NCBI RefSeq assembly: GCF_003002815.1
Contig: NZ_PVTF01000016.1
Span: 1-64,000, forward strand
Length of the DNA stretch: 64,000 nt
Origin: Umezawaea tangerina
GTDB lineage: Bacteria; Actinomycetota; Actinomycetes; Mycobacteriales; Pseudonocardiaceae
Direction: 5' to 3'
Under the pieces are notes generated by a model, which saw only the letters and a program-made list of their open reading frames with translations, searched no databases and was not told the origin of the DNA. This document shows, piece by piece, positions 34,618 to 47,200 of this stretch. Numbering within the stretch: position 1 is the stretch's first letter; every line of letters begins with the position of its first letter. The position numbers and the translations under genes were made by a program.

Positions 34618-34659
34618 AGGGGCCCGTAGGGGCCCGCTAGGGGTTGAGGGGTGTTGGGG
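34618..34659 (+). promoter_or_regulatory. Phased G-tract array: tandem AGGGGCCCG repeats, potential G-quadruplex
   Basis: Two tandem 10-bp repeats, AGGGGCCCGT and AGGGGCCCGC (34618-34637), lead into three more G4 runs. The five runs start at 34619, 34629, 34640, 34648 and 34656, with loops of 6, 7, 4 and 4 nt. That meets a canonical G-quadruplex pattern and overlaps the predicted -35 element. The direct repeats could instead be an operator. Function is not known. Confidence 0.5.
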
Positions 34660-34672
34660 CCACGGACAGAAT
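34644..34672 (+). promoter_or_regulatory. Candidate housekeeping-type promoter for ORF3-ORF5
   Basis: TTGAGG (34644-34649) and CAGAAT (34667-34672) are separated by 17 bp. This is close to the actinobacterial principal-sigma pattern TTGAC-N17/18-TAGRRT. Transcription would begin near 34679 and leave a leader of about 95 nt before the ORF3 ATG. It is the only promoter-like sequence I found in an intergenic region here, and it lies after the ORF2 hairpin. Confidence 0.5.
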
Positions 34673-34684
34673 CGTTTCGTGAGC

Positions 34685-34705
34685 TGAAGTGTGCCAAGCG
34701 CTTCA
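34685..34705 (+). promoter_or_regulatory. Imperfect palindrome in the ORF3 leader
   Basis: TGAAG (34685-34689) and CTTCA (34701-34705) form a 21-bp imperfect palindrome just downstream of the predicted transcription start. The position fits a repressor operator or a leader hairpin. No regulator gene is in the window to match it to. Confidence 0.3.
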
Positions 34706-34773
34706 CATTCACGACGATCTCATTCTCCTGCGCCGGAGAAACCCTGTCGTCCGTAGCGAAGAGGTGCTCTTAA

Positions 34774-37700
34774 ATGGCGAATGAAGACACGCTCCGGGAG
34801 TATCTCAAACTGGTGACGGCGGATCTCCACACCACCCGGCAGCGGCTTCAGCAGCTGGAGGAGGGTGACCAGGAGCCGATCGCGATCGTGGCGATGAGCT
34901 GCCGTTATCCCGGTGGGGTCCGGTCGCCGGAAGATCTGTGGCGGCTGGTCGACTCCGGTGGCGACGCCATTTCCCCGCTTCCCGACGACCGCGGCTGGGG
35001 CACCGAGAACGGTGTTTTCGCGGTCGAGGGCGGCGGGTTCCTCTATGACGCGGCCGATTTCGAGCCCGCGTTCTTCGGTATTTCCCCGCGCGAGGCGCTG
35101 GCCATGGATCCGCAGCAGCGGCTGCTGTTGGAAACGACGTGGGAAGTGTTCGAACGGGCCGGAATCGACCCCAGGTCCCTGCGCGGCAGCCAGACCGGCG
35201 TGTTCGTCGGCGGCAGCGCCATGGGCTACGGGATCGGCCTGACCGAGGTGCCCGACGAGGTCGCGGGCCACCTGCTCACCGGTGCCGCCCCCAGCGTCCT
35301 GTCCGGCCGCCTCTCCTACACCTTCGGCCTCGAGGGCCCCGCGGTCACGGTCGACACCGCGTGCTCCTCCTCGCTCACCGCGCTGCACCTCGCCGCCACC
35401 GCCCTGCGCAACGGCGAGTGCTCGATCGCGCTCGCGGGCGGCGTGATGGTGATGAGCACCCCGGCCGTGTTCACCGAGTTCGGCAAGCAGGGCGGCCTCT
35501 CCCCGGACGGCCGCTGCCGCGCGTTCTCCGACGACGCCGACGGCACCGGCTGGTCCGAGGGCGTGGGCCTGCTGCTCGTCGAGAAGCTCTCCGACGCCCG
35601 GCGCAACGGCCACGAGGTCCTCGCCGTCATCCGCGGCAGCTCGGTCAACCAGGACGGCGCCTCCAACGGCCTGACCGCCCCCAACGGCCCCTCGCAGCAG
35701 CGGGTGATCCTCCAGGCGCTGGCCAACGCCGGTCTCGCGCCCGCGGACGTGGACGTCGTCGAGGCGCACGGCACCGGCACGCGGCTGGGCGACCCGATCG
35801 AGGCGCAGGCCATCCTCTCCACCTACGGCCAGGACCGCGAGCGCCCGGTGCTGCTGGGCTCGCTCAAGTCCAACATCGGCCACACCCAGTCCGCGGCGGG
35901 CGTCGCGGGCGTGATCAAGATGGTCATGGCGATCCGGCACGGGGTCGCCCCCAAGACGCTGCACGCCGACGAGCCCTCGCACCAGGTCGACTGGGAGGCG
36001 GGCTCGCTGGAGATCCTCACCGAGGCCCGCCCGTGGCCCGAGACCGGCAACCCCCGCCGCGCGGGCGTCTCCTCGTTCGGCGTGAGCGGCACCAACGCCC
36101 ACGTCGTGCTGGAGCAGGCACCGGCCGAGGAGCCGGTCGAGGTGCCGCGCGCCTCCCGCGAGGTGCTGCCGTGGCTGCTGGCCGCGCGCACCGAGGACGG
36201 CCTGCGCGAGCAGGCCCGGCGGCTGCGCGAGCGGCTCGACGGCGCCGACGCGCACCCGGACGACGTGGCGTTCTCCCTGGCGACGACCCGCACCGCGCTC
36301 GCCCACCGCGCGGTCGTGGTCGGCGACGGCCCGGCGGCCCTGCACGCCGGTCTCGACGCCCTGGTCGACGGCACCCCCTCCGCGGGGGTGCAGCGCGGCG
36401 CGGTCACCGACGGCGGCCTGGCCGTGGTCTTCACCGGTCAGGGCAGCCAGCGGCTCGGCATGGGCCGTGAGCTGCACGCGGCGTTCCCGGTGTTCGCCGA
36501 GGCGTTCGACGCGGTGTGCGCCGAGTTCGAGTCGCCGGTCCGGGACGCGGTGTTCGGGGATGACGCCGCCGTCCTGGACCAGACCGGCATGACGCAGCCC
36601 GCGCTGTTCGCCGTCGAGGTGGCGCTGTTCCGGCTGGTCAGCTCGTGGGGTGTGCGGCCGGAGTTCCTGGCGGGGCACTCCATCGGCGAGCTGGCCGCGG
36701 CCCACGTGGCCGGGGTGCTGTCGCTGGAGGACGCGGCCGCGCTGGTCGAGGCGCGCGGCCTGCTGATGCAGGCGCTGCCCACCGGTGGCGCGATGGTCGC
36801 CCTGGAGGCCACCGAGGAGGAAGTGCTCGGGATGCTGGACCAGCACGTGTCCATCGCGGCCGTCAACGGCCCGAGGTCGATCGTGCTGGCCGGTGACGAG
36901 GACGCGGTGCTCGCGGTCACCGACGCGTTCCACGACCGGAAGTTCAAGCGGCTCAGCGTCTCCCACGCGTTCCACTCGCCGCACATGGACGCCATGCTCG
37001 ACGACTTCCGCGCGGTGGCGGCCCGGCTGACCTACTCGCCGCCCGCCATCCCGATCGTCTCGACGGCCACCGGCGGGCTCGCCACCGCCGCCGAGCTGTG
37101 CTCCGCCGACTACTGGGTCTCCCACGTGCGCCGCGCCGTCCGGTTCGCCGACGCGGTCCGCGCGCTGGAAGCCCAAGGCGTGTCGACGTTCCTGGAGCTC
37201 GGCCCCGACGCCGTGCTCACCGCGATGGGTGCCGAGAGCGCCACCGACGCCGTGCTGGTCCCCGCGCTGCGCAAGGACCGCCCCGAGGTCGCGGCCATCA
37301 CCACCGCGCTCGCGGGTCTGCACGTCCGCGGCGTCCGGATCGACTGGGCCGCCTACTTCGCGGGCACCGGCGCCCAGCGGATCGACCTGCCCACCTACGC
37401 CTTCGACCGCCAGCGCCTGTGGTTGGAGGACAACGGTTCTGTCGGTGACGTGACCTCGGCAGGCCTGTCCACCGCGGGCCACCCGCTGCTCGCCGCGGTG
37501 CTCCCGATGCCCGACGGCGGCGTGCTGTTCACCGCGCGGCTGTCCGTCGCCACCCACGGCTGGCTGGCCGACCACGTCGTCGCCGACAACGTGGTCGTGC
37601 CCGGCACCGCGCTGGTGGAGCTGGCGATCCGCGCGGGCGACCAGGTCGGCTGCGGCCACCTGGAGGAGCTGCTGCTCCAGGCCCCGCTCGTCATCCCCGC

Positions 37701-40700
37701 GCGGGGCGGCATCAGCCTGCACGTGGAGCTGGACGCCGAGCCCGGCCGCCGGATGATCACCGTCTACTCCCGCACCGACGAGGACGACGCGGCGTGGGTC
37801 GTGCACGCGACCGGTGTGCTGACCGACGAGCCCGCGACGCCGGGGTTCGAGCTGACCCAGTGGCCGCCCGCCGGGGCCGTCCCCCTTGACCTGACCGGCC
37901 TTTACGAGGACCTCGCCGCGGGCGGCCTGCGCTACGGCCCGGTCTTCCGCGGGCTGGCGAACGCCTGGCGCAGCGGCGACGACGTGTACGCGGAAGTCGC
38001 GCTGCCCGAGGCGGAACAGCGTCGGGCGGGCGCGTTCGGCGTCCACCCGGCGTTGCTCGACTCCGTCCTGCACACGCTGGGCATCGCCGACGGCGACACC
38101 GCGGAGCGGAGCGGCCCGGCGTCGCTGCCGTTCTCCTGGACCGGGGTGAGCCTGTTCGCCTCCGGCGCCGAGACGCTGCGCGCCCGCGTTTCCCCGTCAC
38201 CGCAGGGAGACGGCATCTCGGTCGACGTCGCCGACGGCACCGGCTCGCCGGTCGCCCGCGTCGACTCGCTGGTGCTGCGCCCGATCAGCGGCGAGCAGTT
38301 CACCCGCGGCGGCGGCACCGACTCGCTCTACCGGGTCGACTGGACGCCGGTCTCGCCCGCCGTTGAGTCGAACACAGCCCCCGCGGCCATTTCCGGTGAC
38401 TCCGTCGAGGACGTGACGATCCTGCACGTCGCCGACTCCGCCAACGTGCACACCGTCACCGCCGAGCTCCTGGCGGGCCTCAAGTCCTTCGTGGAGCAAC
38501 GGTCCGACGAGTCGGTGCTGGTCGTGGTGACCAGCCACGCCGTCGCCGCGCTGCCCGGCGAGGACATCACCGTCCCCGCCCAGTCCGGCGCGTCCGGGCT
38601 GGTGCGCTCCGCGCAGTCCGAGCACCCCGGCGCGATCGTCCTGCTGGACCTGGACGACGTGACCGCGATCGACGAGGTCCTGCCCGCCGTGCTCGGCGCG
38701 CGGGAGCTGGAGGTCGCGGTCCGCGCGGGCACGCTCTACGCCCCGCGCCTGGTCCGCGCCACCTCCGGCTCGATCGCCCCGATGGCCACGGACTCCGCGT
38801 GGCGGCTGGACTTCACCGCCTCCGGCACGGTCGACAACCTGACCACGATCCCGTGGCCGCACGCCGAGTCGGCGCTGGAGCCCGGCGAGGTCCGGATCGC
38901 GATGCGGGCCGCGGGCGTCAACTTCCGCGACGTGATGAACGTGCTCGGCATGTACCCCGGTGACGCCGGGATCATGGGCCTGGAGGGCGCGGGCGTCGTG
39001 CTGGAGGTCGGTCCCGGTGTGGACGACCTCGCGGTCGGCGACCGGGTCATGGGCATGGTCGACGCCGCGTTCGGCCCGGTCGTGATCGCCGACCGCCGCA
39101 AGGTGTGCCCGATCCCGGAGGGCTGGTCGTTCACCCAGGCCGCCGGTGTGCCGCTGGTGTTCCTCACGGCGCTGTACGCGCTGGAGGACCTGGGGGGCCT
39201 CAAGTCCGGCGAGTCCGTCCTCGTCCACGCCGCCGCGGGCGGTGTCGGCATGGCCGCCACCCAGATCGCCCGCCACCTCGGCGCGGAGGTCTACGGCACG
39301 GCCAGCACCGGCAAGTGGGAGGCTCTGCGGGCGGCCGGGATCGCCGACGACCACATCGCCTCCTCGCGCACCATCGACTTCGAGCACGAGTTCACCATCG
39401 CCACCGACGGCCGGGGTGTGGACGTCGTCCTCAACGCCCTGTCCGGCGAGTTCGTCGACGCCTCGCTGCGCCTGCTGGCGCAGGGCGACGGCGGCCGGTT
39501 CCTGGAGATGGGCAAGACCGACGTGCGGCGCCCCGACGAGGTCGCCCGGCAGCACGTGGACGTCGAGTACACCGCGTTCGACCTGATCGAGGCCGGACCC
39601 GACCGGATCGGCGAGCTGCTGACCCGCCTGCACGGCTGGTTCGCCGACGGCTCGCTCAAGCCCCTGCCCGTCACGACGTGGGACGTCCACCGCGCCCCGG
39701 AGGCGTTCCGGTTCCTCGGGCAGGCCAAGCACACCGGCAAGGTCGTGCTGACCATCCCGACCCCGCTCGACCCGGACGGCTCGGTGCTCATCACCGGCGG
39801 CACCGGCGGACTGGGCGCGCTGGTGGCCCGGCACCTGGTGGCCGAGCACGGCGTCCGGCACCTGGTGCTGACCTCGCGCCGCGGCCCGGACGCGCCCGGC
39901 GCCACCGCGCTGGCCGACGAGCTGACCGCCCTCGGCGCCACCGTGGAGCTGGCGGCGTGCGACGTCGCCGACCACGCCGCGGTCTCCGCACTGCTCAAGG
40001 GGATCGAGCACCCGCTGACCGGGGTGGTGCACGCGGCCGGTGTGCTCGCGGACGGCGTGCTGGACTCGCTGACCCCGGACCGGCTGTCGGCCGTGCTCGG
40101 CCCGAAGGCGGACGCGGCCGCGCACCTGCACGAGCTGACCGCCGACCTCGACCTGGCGATGTTCATCGTCTTCTCCTCCGCCTCCGGCCTGTTCGGCGGG
40201 GCGGGGCAGGCGAACTACGCCGCCGCCAACACCTTCCTCGACGCGCTCGCCGTGCACCGCCGCGCCAAGGGCCTCCCGGCCATCTCGCTGGCCTGGGGCC
40301 CGTGGGACCAGACCGCGGGCATGGGCGCGTCCCTGTCCGACGCGGACATCGCCCGGATGGCCCGCTCCGGCATGCCGGTGCTGTCCGCCGACGACGGCCT
40401 CGCGCTGTTCGACCTGGCCCGCGTCACCGACGACGCCGTGCTGGTGCCGGTCAAGCTGGACCTGGCCACCCTGCGCGACGCCGGTGAGGTGCACCCCCTG
40501 CTGCGCGGCCTGGTCCGCGCCCCGGCCCGCCGAGCGGCCGCCGCCGCGGGCAAGGCCGAGCCCGCTTCGTGGTCGCAGCGGCTCGCGGGCAAGACCAGGG
40601 CCGAGCAGGACGAGCTGCTGCTGGACCTGGTGGTCGGCCAGGTCGCGGTGGTGCTCGGCTACGAGTCGCCGCTGGACATCAAGCCCACGCTGGCGTTCAA

Positions 40701-41085
40701 GGAGCTCGGCTTCGACTCGCTGTCCGCGGTGGAGCTGCGCAACACGCTCAGCGCCGCGACCGGCGTGAAGCTGCCCGCGACGCTGGTCTTCAACTACCCC
40801 AACGCGATCGAGCTGGCCGCCCACCTCCGCGCGGAGCTGGCGGGCGCCGACGGCACGGCCGCGACCCTCCTGGACGAGCTCGACCGGCTCGACCTCGCCT
40901 TCGCCGAGGTCGGCGCGGACGACCCGATGCGCACCAAGATCACCAGCCGACTGCAGCGCGTGCTGGCCAAGTGGAACGGGATCGGAGCGGACGCCGCGTC
41001 CTCCGATTCGGGGAAGGCCACGTTGGACGAGGCGGGCTACGACGAGCTCTTCGACTTCATCGACAACAACCTCAGCTCCTCGTGA
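34774..41085 (+). CDS. ORF3: monomodular type I polyketide synthase (M9)
   Basis: A 2103-residue single-module PKS: N-terminal docking helix (1-33), KS (34-450), AT (548-836), DH (902-1171), ER (1343-1662), KR (1668-1901), ACP (1948-2019) and a C-terminal docking tail ending in [12 protein letters not shown]. The ATG follows GAAGAGG (34758-34764) with 9 bp spacing, and MANED is a standard PKS N-terminus. It is the first gene after the hairpin and candidate promoter, so it probably leads an ORF3-ORF5 transcript. It adds one malonyl unit and reduces it completely. Its DH-ER-KR block closely resembles M1, suggesting shared origin. Confidence 0.98.
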   Translation: MANEDTLREYLKLVTADLHTTRQRLQQLEEGDQEPIAIVAMSCRYPGGVRSPEDLWRLVDSGGDAISPLPDDRGWGTENGVFAVEGGGFLYDAADFEPAFFGISPREALAMDPQQRLLLETTWEVFERAGIDPRSLRGSQTGVFVGGSAMGYGIGLTEVPDEVAGHLLTGAAPSVLSGRLSYTFGLEGPAVTVDTACSSSLTALHLAATALRNGECSIALAGGVMVMSTPAVFTEFGKQGGLSPDGRCRAFSDDADGTGWSEGVGLLLVEKLSDARRNGHEVLAVIRGSSVNQDGASNGLTAPNGPSQQRVILQALANAGLAPADVDVVEAHGTGTRLGDPIEAQAILSTYGQDRERPVLLGSLKSNIGHTQSAAGVAGVIKMVMAIRHGVAPKTLHADEPSHQVDWEAGSLEILTEARPWPETGNPRRAGVSSFGVSGTNAHVVLEQAPAEEPVEVPRASREVLPWLLAARTEDGLREQARRLRERLDGADAHPDDVAFSLATTRTALAHRAVVVGDGPAALHAGLDALVDGTPSAGVQRGAVTDGGLAVVFTGQGSQRLGMGRELHAAFPVFAEAFDAVCAEFESPVRDAVFGDDAAVLDQTGMTQPALFAVEVALFRLVSSWGVRPEFLAGHSIGELAAAHVAGVLSLEDAAALVEARGLLMQALPTGGAMVALEATEEEVLGMLDQHVSIAAVNGPRSIVLAGDEDAVLAVTDAFHDRKFKRLSVSHAFHSPHMDAMLDDFRAVAARLTYSPPAIPIVSTATGGLATAAELCSADYWVSHVRRAVRFADAVRALEAQGVSTFLELGPDAVLTAMGAESATDAVLVPALRKDRPEVAAITTALAGLHVRGVRIDWAAYFAGTGAQRIDLPTYAFDRQRLWLEDNGSVGDVTSAGLSTAGHPLLAAVLPMPDGGVLFTARLSVATHGWLADHVVADNVVVPGTALVELAIRAGDQVGCGHLEELLLQAPLVIPARGGISLHVELDAEPGRRMITVYSRTDEDDAAWVVHATGVLTDEPATPGFELTQWPPAGAVPLDLTGLYEDLAAGGLRYGPVFRGLANAWRSGDDVYAEVALPEAEQRRAGAFGVHPALLDSVLHTLGIADGDTAERSGPASLPFSWTGVSLFASGAETLRARVSPSPQGDGISVDVADGTGSPVARVDSLVLRPISGEQFTRGGGTDSLYRVDWTPVSPAVESNTAPAAISGDSVEDVTILHVADSANVHTVTAELLAGLKSFVEQRSDESVLVVVTSHAVAALPGEDITVPAQSGASGLVRSAQSEHPGAIVLLDLDDVTAIDEVLPAVLGARELEVAVRAGTLYAPRLVRATSGSIAPMATDSAWRLDFTASGTVDNLTTIPWPHAESALEPGEVRIAMRAAGVNFRDVMNVLGMYPGDAGIMGLEGAGVVLEVGPGVDDLAVGDRVMGMVDAAFGPVVIADRRKVCPIPEGWSFTQAAGVPLVFLTALYALEDLGGLKSGESVLVHAAAGGVGMAATQIARHLGAEVYGTASTGKWEALRAAGIADDHIASSRTIDFEHEFTIATDGRGVDVVLNALSGEFVDASLRLLAQGDGGRFLEMGKTDVRRPDEVARQHVDVEYTAFDLIEAGPDRIGELLTRLHGWFADGSLKPLPVTTWDVHRAPEAFRFLGQAKHTGKVVLTIPTPLDPDGSVLITGGTGGLGALVARHLVAEHGVRHLVLTSRRGPDAPGATALADELTALGATVELAACDVADHAAVSALLKGIEHPLTGVVHAAGVLADGVLDSLTPDRLSAVLGPKADAAAHLHELTADLDLAMFIVFSSASGLFGGAGQANYAAANTFLDALAVHRRAKGLPAISLAWGPWDQTAGMGASLSDADIARMARSGMPVLSADDGLALFDLARVTDDAVLVPVKLDLATLRDAGEVHPLLRGLVRAPARRAAAAAGKAEPASWSQRLAGKTRAEQDELLLDLVVGQVAVVLGYESPLDIKPTLAFKELGFDSLSAVELRNTLSAATGVKLPATLVFNYPNAIELAAHLRAELAGADGTAATLLDELDRLDLAFAEVGADDPMRTKITSRLQRVLAKWNGIGADAASSDSGKATLDEAGYDELFDFIDNNLSSS
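34873..40830 (+). other. Module M9: KS-AT(malonyl)-DH-ER-KR-ACP, fully reducing
   Basis: KS 34873-36123 has Cys197 and the GGSA/KQGGL subtype. AT 36415-37281 has GHSIGE and HAFH, predicting malonyl-CoA. DH 37477-38286 has His934 in [10 protein letters not shown]: the Gly of the family motif is Asp938, and the catalytic Asp1096 is present. ER 38800-39759 has [11 protein letters not shown] starting at His1485. KR 39775-40476 has GGTGGLG, SRRG, Tyr1815 and Asn1819, with VLADG indicating B-type. ACP 40615-40830 has GFDSL with Ser1982. The predicted beta-carbon is a methylene. Confidence 0.92.
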
Positions 41086-41227
41086 TCACCCACAACTTGT
41101 CTGAACCGCTGTAGAGGAGACGACTCGAATGGCCAACGAAGACAAGGTCCTCGCCTACCTGCGAAAGGTGACGAGCGAGCTCGACGACGCGAAGCGCAGG
41201 CTGCGCGAGCTCGACCGCGAGGGCCAG
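40831..41227 (+). other. Docking junction ORF3>ORF4
   Basis: The ORF3 tail (40831-41082) carries [11 protein letters not shown] and then a [12 protein letters not shown] helix. The ORF4 head (41129-41227) has [18 protein letters not shown]. The 43-bp spacer (41086-41128) contains AGAGGAGA (41113-41120) as the ORF4 ribosome binding site and no terminator or promoter that I can see, so ORF3 and ORF4 are probably cotranscribed. Confidence 0.8.
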
Positions 41228-44200
41228 GAGCCCATCGCGATCGTCGGCATGGGCTGTCGTTTTCCCGGCGGTGTGTCGTCCCCCGACCAGCTGTGGCGGT
41301 TCGTGGAGTCCGGCGGTGACGCCATCGGCGGCATGCCGGGCGACCGGGGCTGGGAGGTCAACCTCGACGACGACTCCGAGGCGGCGGGCAGCACCTACGT
41401 CGCCGACGGCGGCTTCCTGCACGACGCGGCCGAGTTCGACGCGGCCTTCTTCGGCATCAGCCCCCGCGAGGCGCTGGCCATGGACCCCCAGCAGCGGGTG
41501 CTGCTGGAGACCTCGTGGGAGACCCTGGAGCACGCGGGCATCGACCCGGCCACGTTGCGCGGCAGCCGGACCGGCGTCTTCGTCGGCGCCGCCCAGTACC
41601 AGTACGGCAACGCCGCCGAGACCGCCGACGCCGAGGACGGCGTGGAGGGCTACCTGCTCACCGGCAACGCCACCAGCGTCGCCTCCGGCCGCATCTCCTA
41701 CACGCTGGGCCTGGAGGGTCCCGCGGTCACGATCGACACCGCGTGCTCGTCCTCGCTGGTCGCCCTGCACTGGGCGATCCAGGCGCTGCGCTCCGGCGAG
41801 TGCTCGCTCGCGCTCGCCGGCGGTGTCGCGGTCATGGCGACCCCCGGCATGTTCGTCGAGTTCTCCCGCCAGCGCGGCCTGTCCACCGACGGCCGCTGCA
41901 AGGCGTTCTCCGCCGACGCGGACGGCACCGGCTGGGCCGAGGGCGTCGGCATGCTGGCCGTGGAGAAGCTGTCCGACGCGCGCCGCAACGGCCACCAGGT
42001 CCTCGCGATCGTGCGCGGGTCGGCCATCAACCAGGACGGCGCTTCCAACGGCCTGAGCGCCCCCAACGGCCTCGCCCAGGAACGCGTCATCGCGCAGGCG
42101 TTGGCCAGCGGCAGGCTCGGACCGTCCGATGTGGACGCCGTCGAGGCGCACGGCACCGGCACCAAGCTGGGCGACCCGATCGAGGCGCAAGCCCTGCTCG
42201 CCGCGTACGGCCAGGACCGCGAGAACCCTTTGCTGCTCGGCTCGTTCAAGTCCAACATCGGCCACGCCCAGGCCGCCGCCGGTGTCGCCGGTGTCATCAA
42301 GATGGTCATGGCCATCCGGCACGGCGTCGTCCCGAGGACGCTGCACGCGGAGAACCCCACCCCGCACGTCGACTGGACCTCCGGCGCCGTCGAGCTGGTC
42401 ACCGAGAACCGGGCGTGGCCCGAGACCGGTCGTCCGCGCCGCGCGGCGGTGTCGTCGTTCGGCATCAGCGGCACCAACGCCCACACGATCCTGGAGCAGG
42501 CCGCGCCCGAAGACGCGAACGGCGTCGCCGCGAACCCTGACCCCGCAAGGATTTCCGCGCTCCCCGTCGTCCCCCTGGTCCTGTCCGCGAAGACCCCCGA
42601 GGCGCTGCGCGCGCAGGCCGCCCGGCTCGCGTCACTGGTGGACGGCGACGTCGACCTGACCGACGTGGCCCACTCCCTGGTCGCGCACCGCTCCCGCTTC
42701 GACCACAGCGCGGTGCTCGTCGGCTCCGAGCGCGCCGAGCTGGCCGCCGGACTGCGCGGCCTGGCCGAGGACGGCCCGGTCACCGACCTGGCCCGCGGCG
42801 CCACCGACGTGCGCGGCAAGACCGCCTTCGTCTTCCCCGGCCAGGGTTCGCAGTGGGTCGGCATGGCGGGCGGGCTGCTGGACTCCTCGCCGGTGTTCGC
42901 CGCTCGGATCGCCGAGTGCGAGCAGGCCCTGTCGGCGTACGTCGACTGGTCGCTCACCGCCGTGCTGCGCGACGAGGAAGGCGCGGCGAGCCTGGACCGC
43001 GTCGACGTCGTGCAGCCCGCCCTGTTCTCCGTCATGGTCTCGCTCGCCGCGCTCTGGATGTCCCACGGTGTCAAGCCCGACGCCGTCATCGGCCACTCGC
43101 AGGGCGAGATCGCCGCCGCGTGCGTCGCGGGCGCGCTGTCCCTGGAGGACGCCGCCCGCGTGGTCGCCCTGCGCGGCAAGGCGCTCGTCGCACTGGCGGG
43201 CAAGAGCGGCATGGCCTCCATCGCCCTTCCGCTGGCCGAGCTGGAAGCCCGGATCGCCGACGTGCCCGGCGTGACGGTCGCGACGATCAACGGCCCGCGC
43301 GCCGTCACGCTGTCCGGTCAGCCCGAGGTGCTCGACGCCCTCGTGGCCGAGCTGGAGGCCGAAGGCGTGCGCGCCAAGCGCATCCGCGTCGAGTACGCCT
43401 CGCACTCGCCCGTCGTCGAGGTCATCCGCGACGAGGTGCTGGAGGTGCTCGCGCCGATCACCCCGCGCTCCACCACCATCCCGATGTTCTCCACCGTCAC
43501 CGGCGAGCTGGTCGACGGCTCCGAGCTGGACGCCGCGTACTGGTACGGCAACGCGCGCGGCACGGTCGTGTTCGCCCCCACCGTCGAGACCATGGTCGGC
43601 CAGGGCTTCCGCGCGTTCGTGGAGGTCAGCCCGCACCCGGTGCTCACCATGCCGGTGCAGGACATCCTCGACGACGCCGAGGTCACCGGCCTCGCGGTCG
43701 GGTCGCTGCGCCGCGACCACGGTGGCCTCCGCCGCTTCCTCACCTCGCTGGGCGAGGCCCACGTGCGCGGCCTGGCCGTCGACTGGACCTCGCTGTTCGC
43801 CGGGACCGGCGCCCGCCGGGTCGACCTGCCCACCTACGCCTTCCAGCACCGCCGCTACTGGCTCATCGGCAACGACACCGCCGCCGTGGACGTCACCTCG
43901 GCCGGTCTCGGCGCGGCCGACCACCCGCTGCTCGGCGCGGTCGTGGAGCTGTCCGACGACGGCGGGGTCGTGTTCACCGGCCGCGTCTCGGTCGGCACCC
44001 ACCCGTGGCTGGCCGACCACGTCGTGTCCGGCCTGGTGTTCGTGCCCGGCACCGCGTTCGTGGACCTGGCCATCCGGGCCGCCGACCACGTCGACTGCGC
44101 GCTGCTCGACGAGCTGACCGTGCAGGCGCCGCTGGTGCTCCCGGCGCACGGCTCGGTGCAGCTCCAGGTCGCCGTCGCCGAGCCCGACGCGTCCGGCCGC

Positions 44201-47200
44201 CGCTCGTTCACCATCTCCGCCCGCCCCGACGAGGGTGCCTGGGTGCGGCACGCCACCGGTGTGCTCGCGCCCGCTCCGCTCGCGCCCCGAGGCGACCTGA
44301 CCACGTGGCCGCCCACGGGCGCGGAGTCCGTCGACCTGGACGGCCTCTACGACGCGATGGCCGCGGGCGGCCTGCACTACGGCCCGGTGTTCCAGGGCCT
44401 GCGCGCGGTGTGGCGCGACGGCGACGCCGTTTACGCCGAGGCGGCGCTGCCCGAGGGCACCGACGTGGACGGCTTCGGCCTGCACCCCGCGCTGCTGGAC
44501 GCCTCGCTGCACGCCATCGCGCACGGCGGGTTCCTCGGCTCCGCCGACGGCCCGTGGCTGCCGTTCTCGTGGAGCGGCGTGGAGCTCCAGGCCGCGGGCG
44601 CCACCGCCCTGCGGGTCCGCATCACCCGCGCGGGCACCGACGCCGTGTCGCTGCTCGTCGCCGACGGCGCCGGTCAGCCGGTCGCGTCCGTGGAGTCGCT
44701 GGTGCTGCGGGCGATCTCCACCGACCAGCTCACCGCGGTCCGCTCGGCCGCCCCCGACTCCCTGTTCGCGCTCACCTGGGTCCCGGTCGCCGACGGCACC
44801 AACGACACCGACGGCGCCGACGACGCGGTCGTCATGCCCGTGCGCGGCGGCGAGGGCGTCGACGCCGTCCACTCGACCACGCACTCCGTCCTGGACCTGC
44901 TGCACGAGTGGCTGGCCGGTGACCGCGACCAGCGCCTGGTGCTGGTCACGACCGGGGCCGTGGCCGTCGCGCCCGGCGAGGACGTGACCGACCTGGCCGC
45001 CGCCGCGGCCCGCGGCCTGGTCCGCTCCGCGCAGTCGGAGAACCCCGGCCGGATCCTGCTCGTCGACACCGACGGCCTGCCCACCTCCGAGGCGGCCCTG
45101 CACATCGCGCTCGCCGCCGACGAGTCCGAGGTCGTCATCCGCGACGGCGTCGTGCTGGCACCGCGGCTGGCCAAGGCCTCCGGGTCGGTGGACCTGCCCA
45201 CCGTCGACGGCGCGGTCCTGATCACCGGCGGTACCGGGGGACTGGGCGCGCTCGTGGCCAAGCACCTCGTCGCGGAGCACGGCGTGCGGCACCTGGTGCT
45301 GACCTCCCGCCGCGGCCCCGCCGCCGAAGGCGCGGCGGACCTGCTGGCCGAGCTGGCCGTCCTGGGCGCCGACGCCCGGATCGCCGCCTGCGACGCCGCC
45401 GACCGCGACGCGCTGGCCGCCCTGCTGACCGACATCCGCGCCGAGCGCCCGCTCTCCGGCGTGGTGCACGCGGCGGGCGTGCTGGACGACGGTGTGCTGG
45501 CCTCCCTGACGCCGGAACGGGTCGACGCGGTGCTGCGGCCCAAGGTCGACGCCGCCTGGCACCTGCACGACCTCACCGCCGACGACGACCTGGCGCTGTT
45601 CGTCTCGTTCTCCTCCGCCGCCGGTGTGCTCGGCTCGCCCGGCCAGGGCAACTACGCCGCCGCGAACGCGTTCCTCGACGCCCTGACCGCGCACCGCCGC
45701 GCGCACGGCAAGCCCGCCGTCTCGCTGGCCTGGGGCCTGTGGGAGCGGGCGAGCGGCATGTCCGGCGCGATGGGCGCCGGCGGCCAGGACCGCCTGTCGC
45801 GCGGTGGTTTCAGCGCGCTGACCGACGCCGAGGGCCTGTCCCTGTTCGACGCCGCGCTGGCCACCGGTGGCGACCTGCTGCTGCCGGTGCGGGTGACGCT
45901 CAGCGCGTTGCGCGCGGGTGACGGCACCGTGCCGAGGCTCTGGCGCGGTCTGGTCCGCAACCCGGTGCGCCGCAAGGCGAGCGCGGCCGACGAGGCCGCC
46001 GTCGCCGGGCTCGCGGGCAGGCTCGCCGCGCTGCCCGAGGCCGAGCGGGCGCCCGAGGTGCTGGAGATCGTCCGCGCCTACGTCGCCGCCGTGCTCGGTT
46101 ACGGATCCGGCTCCGAGGTGGACGCGAGCCGCGCGTTCAAGGAGCTGGGCTTCGACTCGTTGACCGCGGTGGAGTTCCGCAACCAGCTCTCGGCCGCGAC
46201 CGGCCTGCGGCTGCCCGCCACGCTGGTGTTCGACTACCCGACCGCCGCCGTGCTCACCGACTTCCTATGCGGCGAGCTGCTCGGCGACCTGCCCGCCGCG
46301 GCCGTCCAGACGAGCACCACCAAGAGCACCGACGAGCCGCTGGCGATCGTGTCGATGGCCTGCCGGTTCCCCGGCGGCGTCGCCTCGCCGGAGGACCTCT
46401 GGCGGATCATGACCGACGGCGTGGACGCCATCTCGCCGTTCCCGACCGACCGCGGCTGGGACCTCGACCTGCTGCGCCAGGCGATGGACTCCAGCGAGGG
46501 CGGGTTCCTGCACAACGCCAGCGAGTTCGACTCGCCGTTCTTCGGCATCACGCCCCGCGAGGCCGTCGCGATGGACCCGCAGCAGCGGCTGCTGCTGGAG
46601 GTCTCCTACGAGACGTTCGAACGCGCGGGCATCGACCCGGCCACCCTGCGCGGCAGCAGGACCGGTGTGTTCACCGGCCTGATGTACCACGACTACGTCA
46701 ACGGGCTGACCACGATCCCGGAGGAGGTGTCCGGCTACCTGGGCACCGGCAACTCCGGCAGCGTCGCCTCCGGCCGCGTGTCCTACACCTTCGGGCTGGA
46801 GGGCCCGGCCGTCACGATCGACACCGCGTGCTCCTCCTCGTTGGTGGCACTGCACGTCGCGGCCCAGTCGCTGCGCGGCGGCGAGTGCGACATGGCGCTG
46901 GTGGGCGGTGTCGCGGTCATGGCGACGCCCGGCACGTTCGTCGACTTCGCCAGCCAGGGCGGCATGGCGGCCGACGGTCGCTGCAAGCCCTTCGCCGCCG
47001 CCGCGGACGGCGCCAGCTGGTCGGAGGGCATCGGCCTGCTGCTCGTCGAGCGGCTGTCCGACGCCAAGCGCCACGGCCACCAGGTCCTCGCCCTGGTGCG
47101 CGGGTCCGCGGTCAACCAGGACGGCGCGTCCAACGGCCTCACCGCCCCGAACGGTCCCTCGCAGCAGCGGGTCATCCGCCAGGCGCTGGCGAACGCCGGA

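Noticed and set aside
37573-37602. M9 DH as inactive because HxxxGxxxxP reads with Asp for Gly (same in M13 at 58385-58414)
   Set aside because: Catalytic His and the downstream Asp are intact. From memory, Asp at this position occurs in working DHs of malonyl-type modules, and the KSs after M13 and M9 fit the expected outputs. Not good evidence for loss of function.
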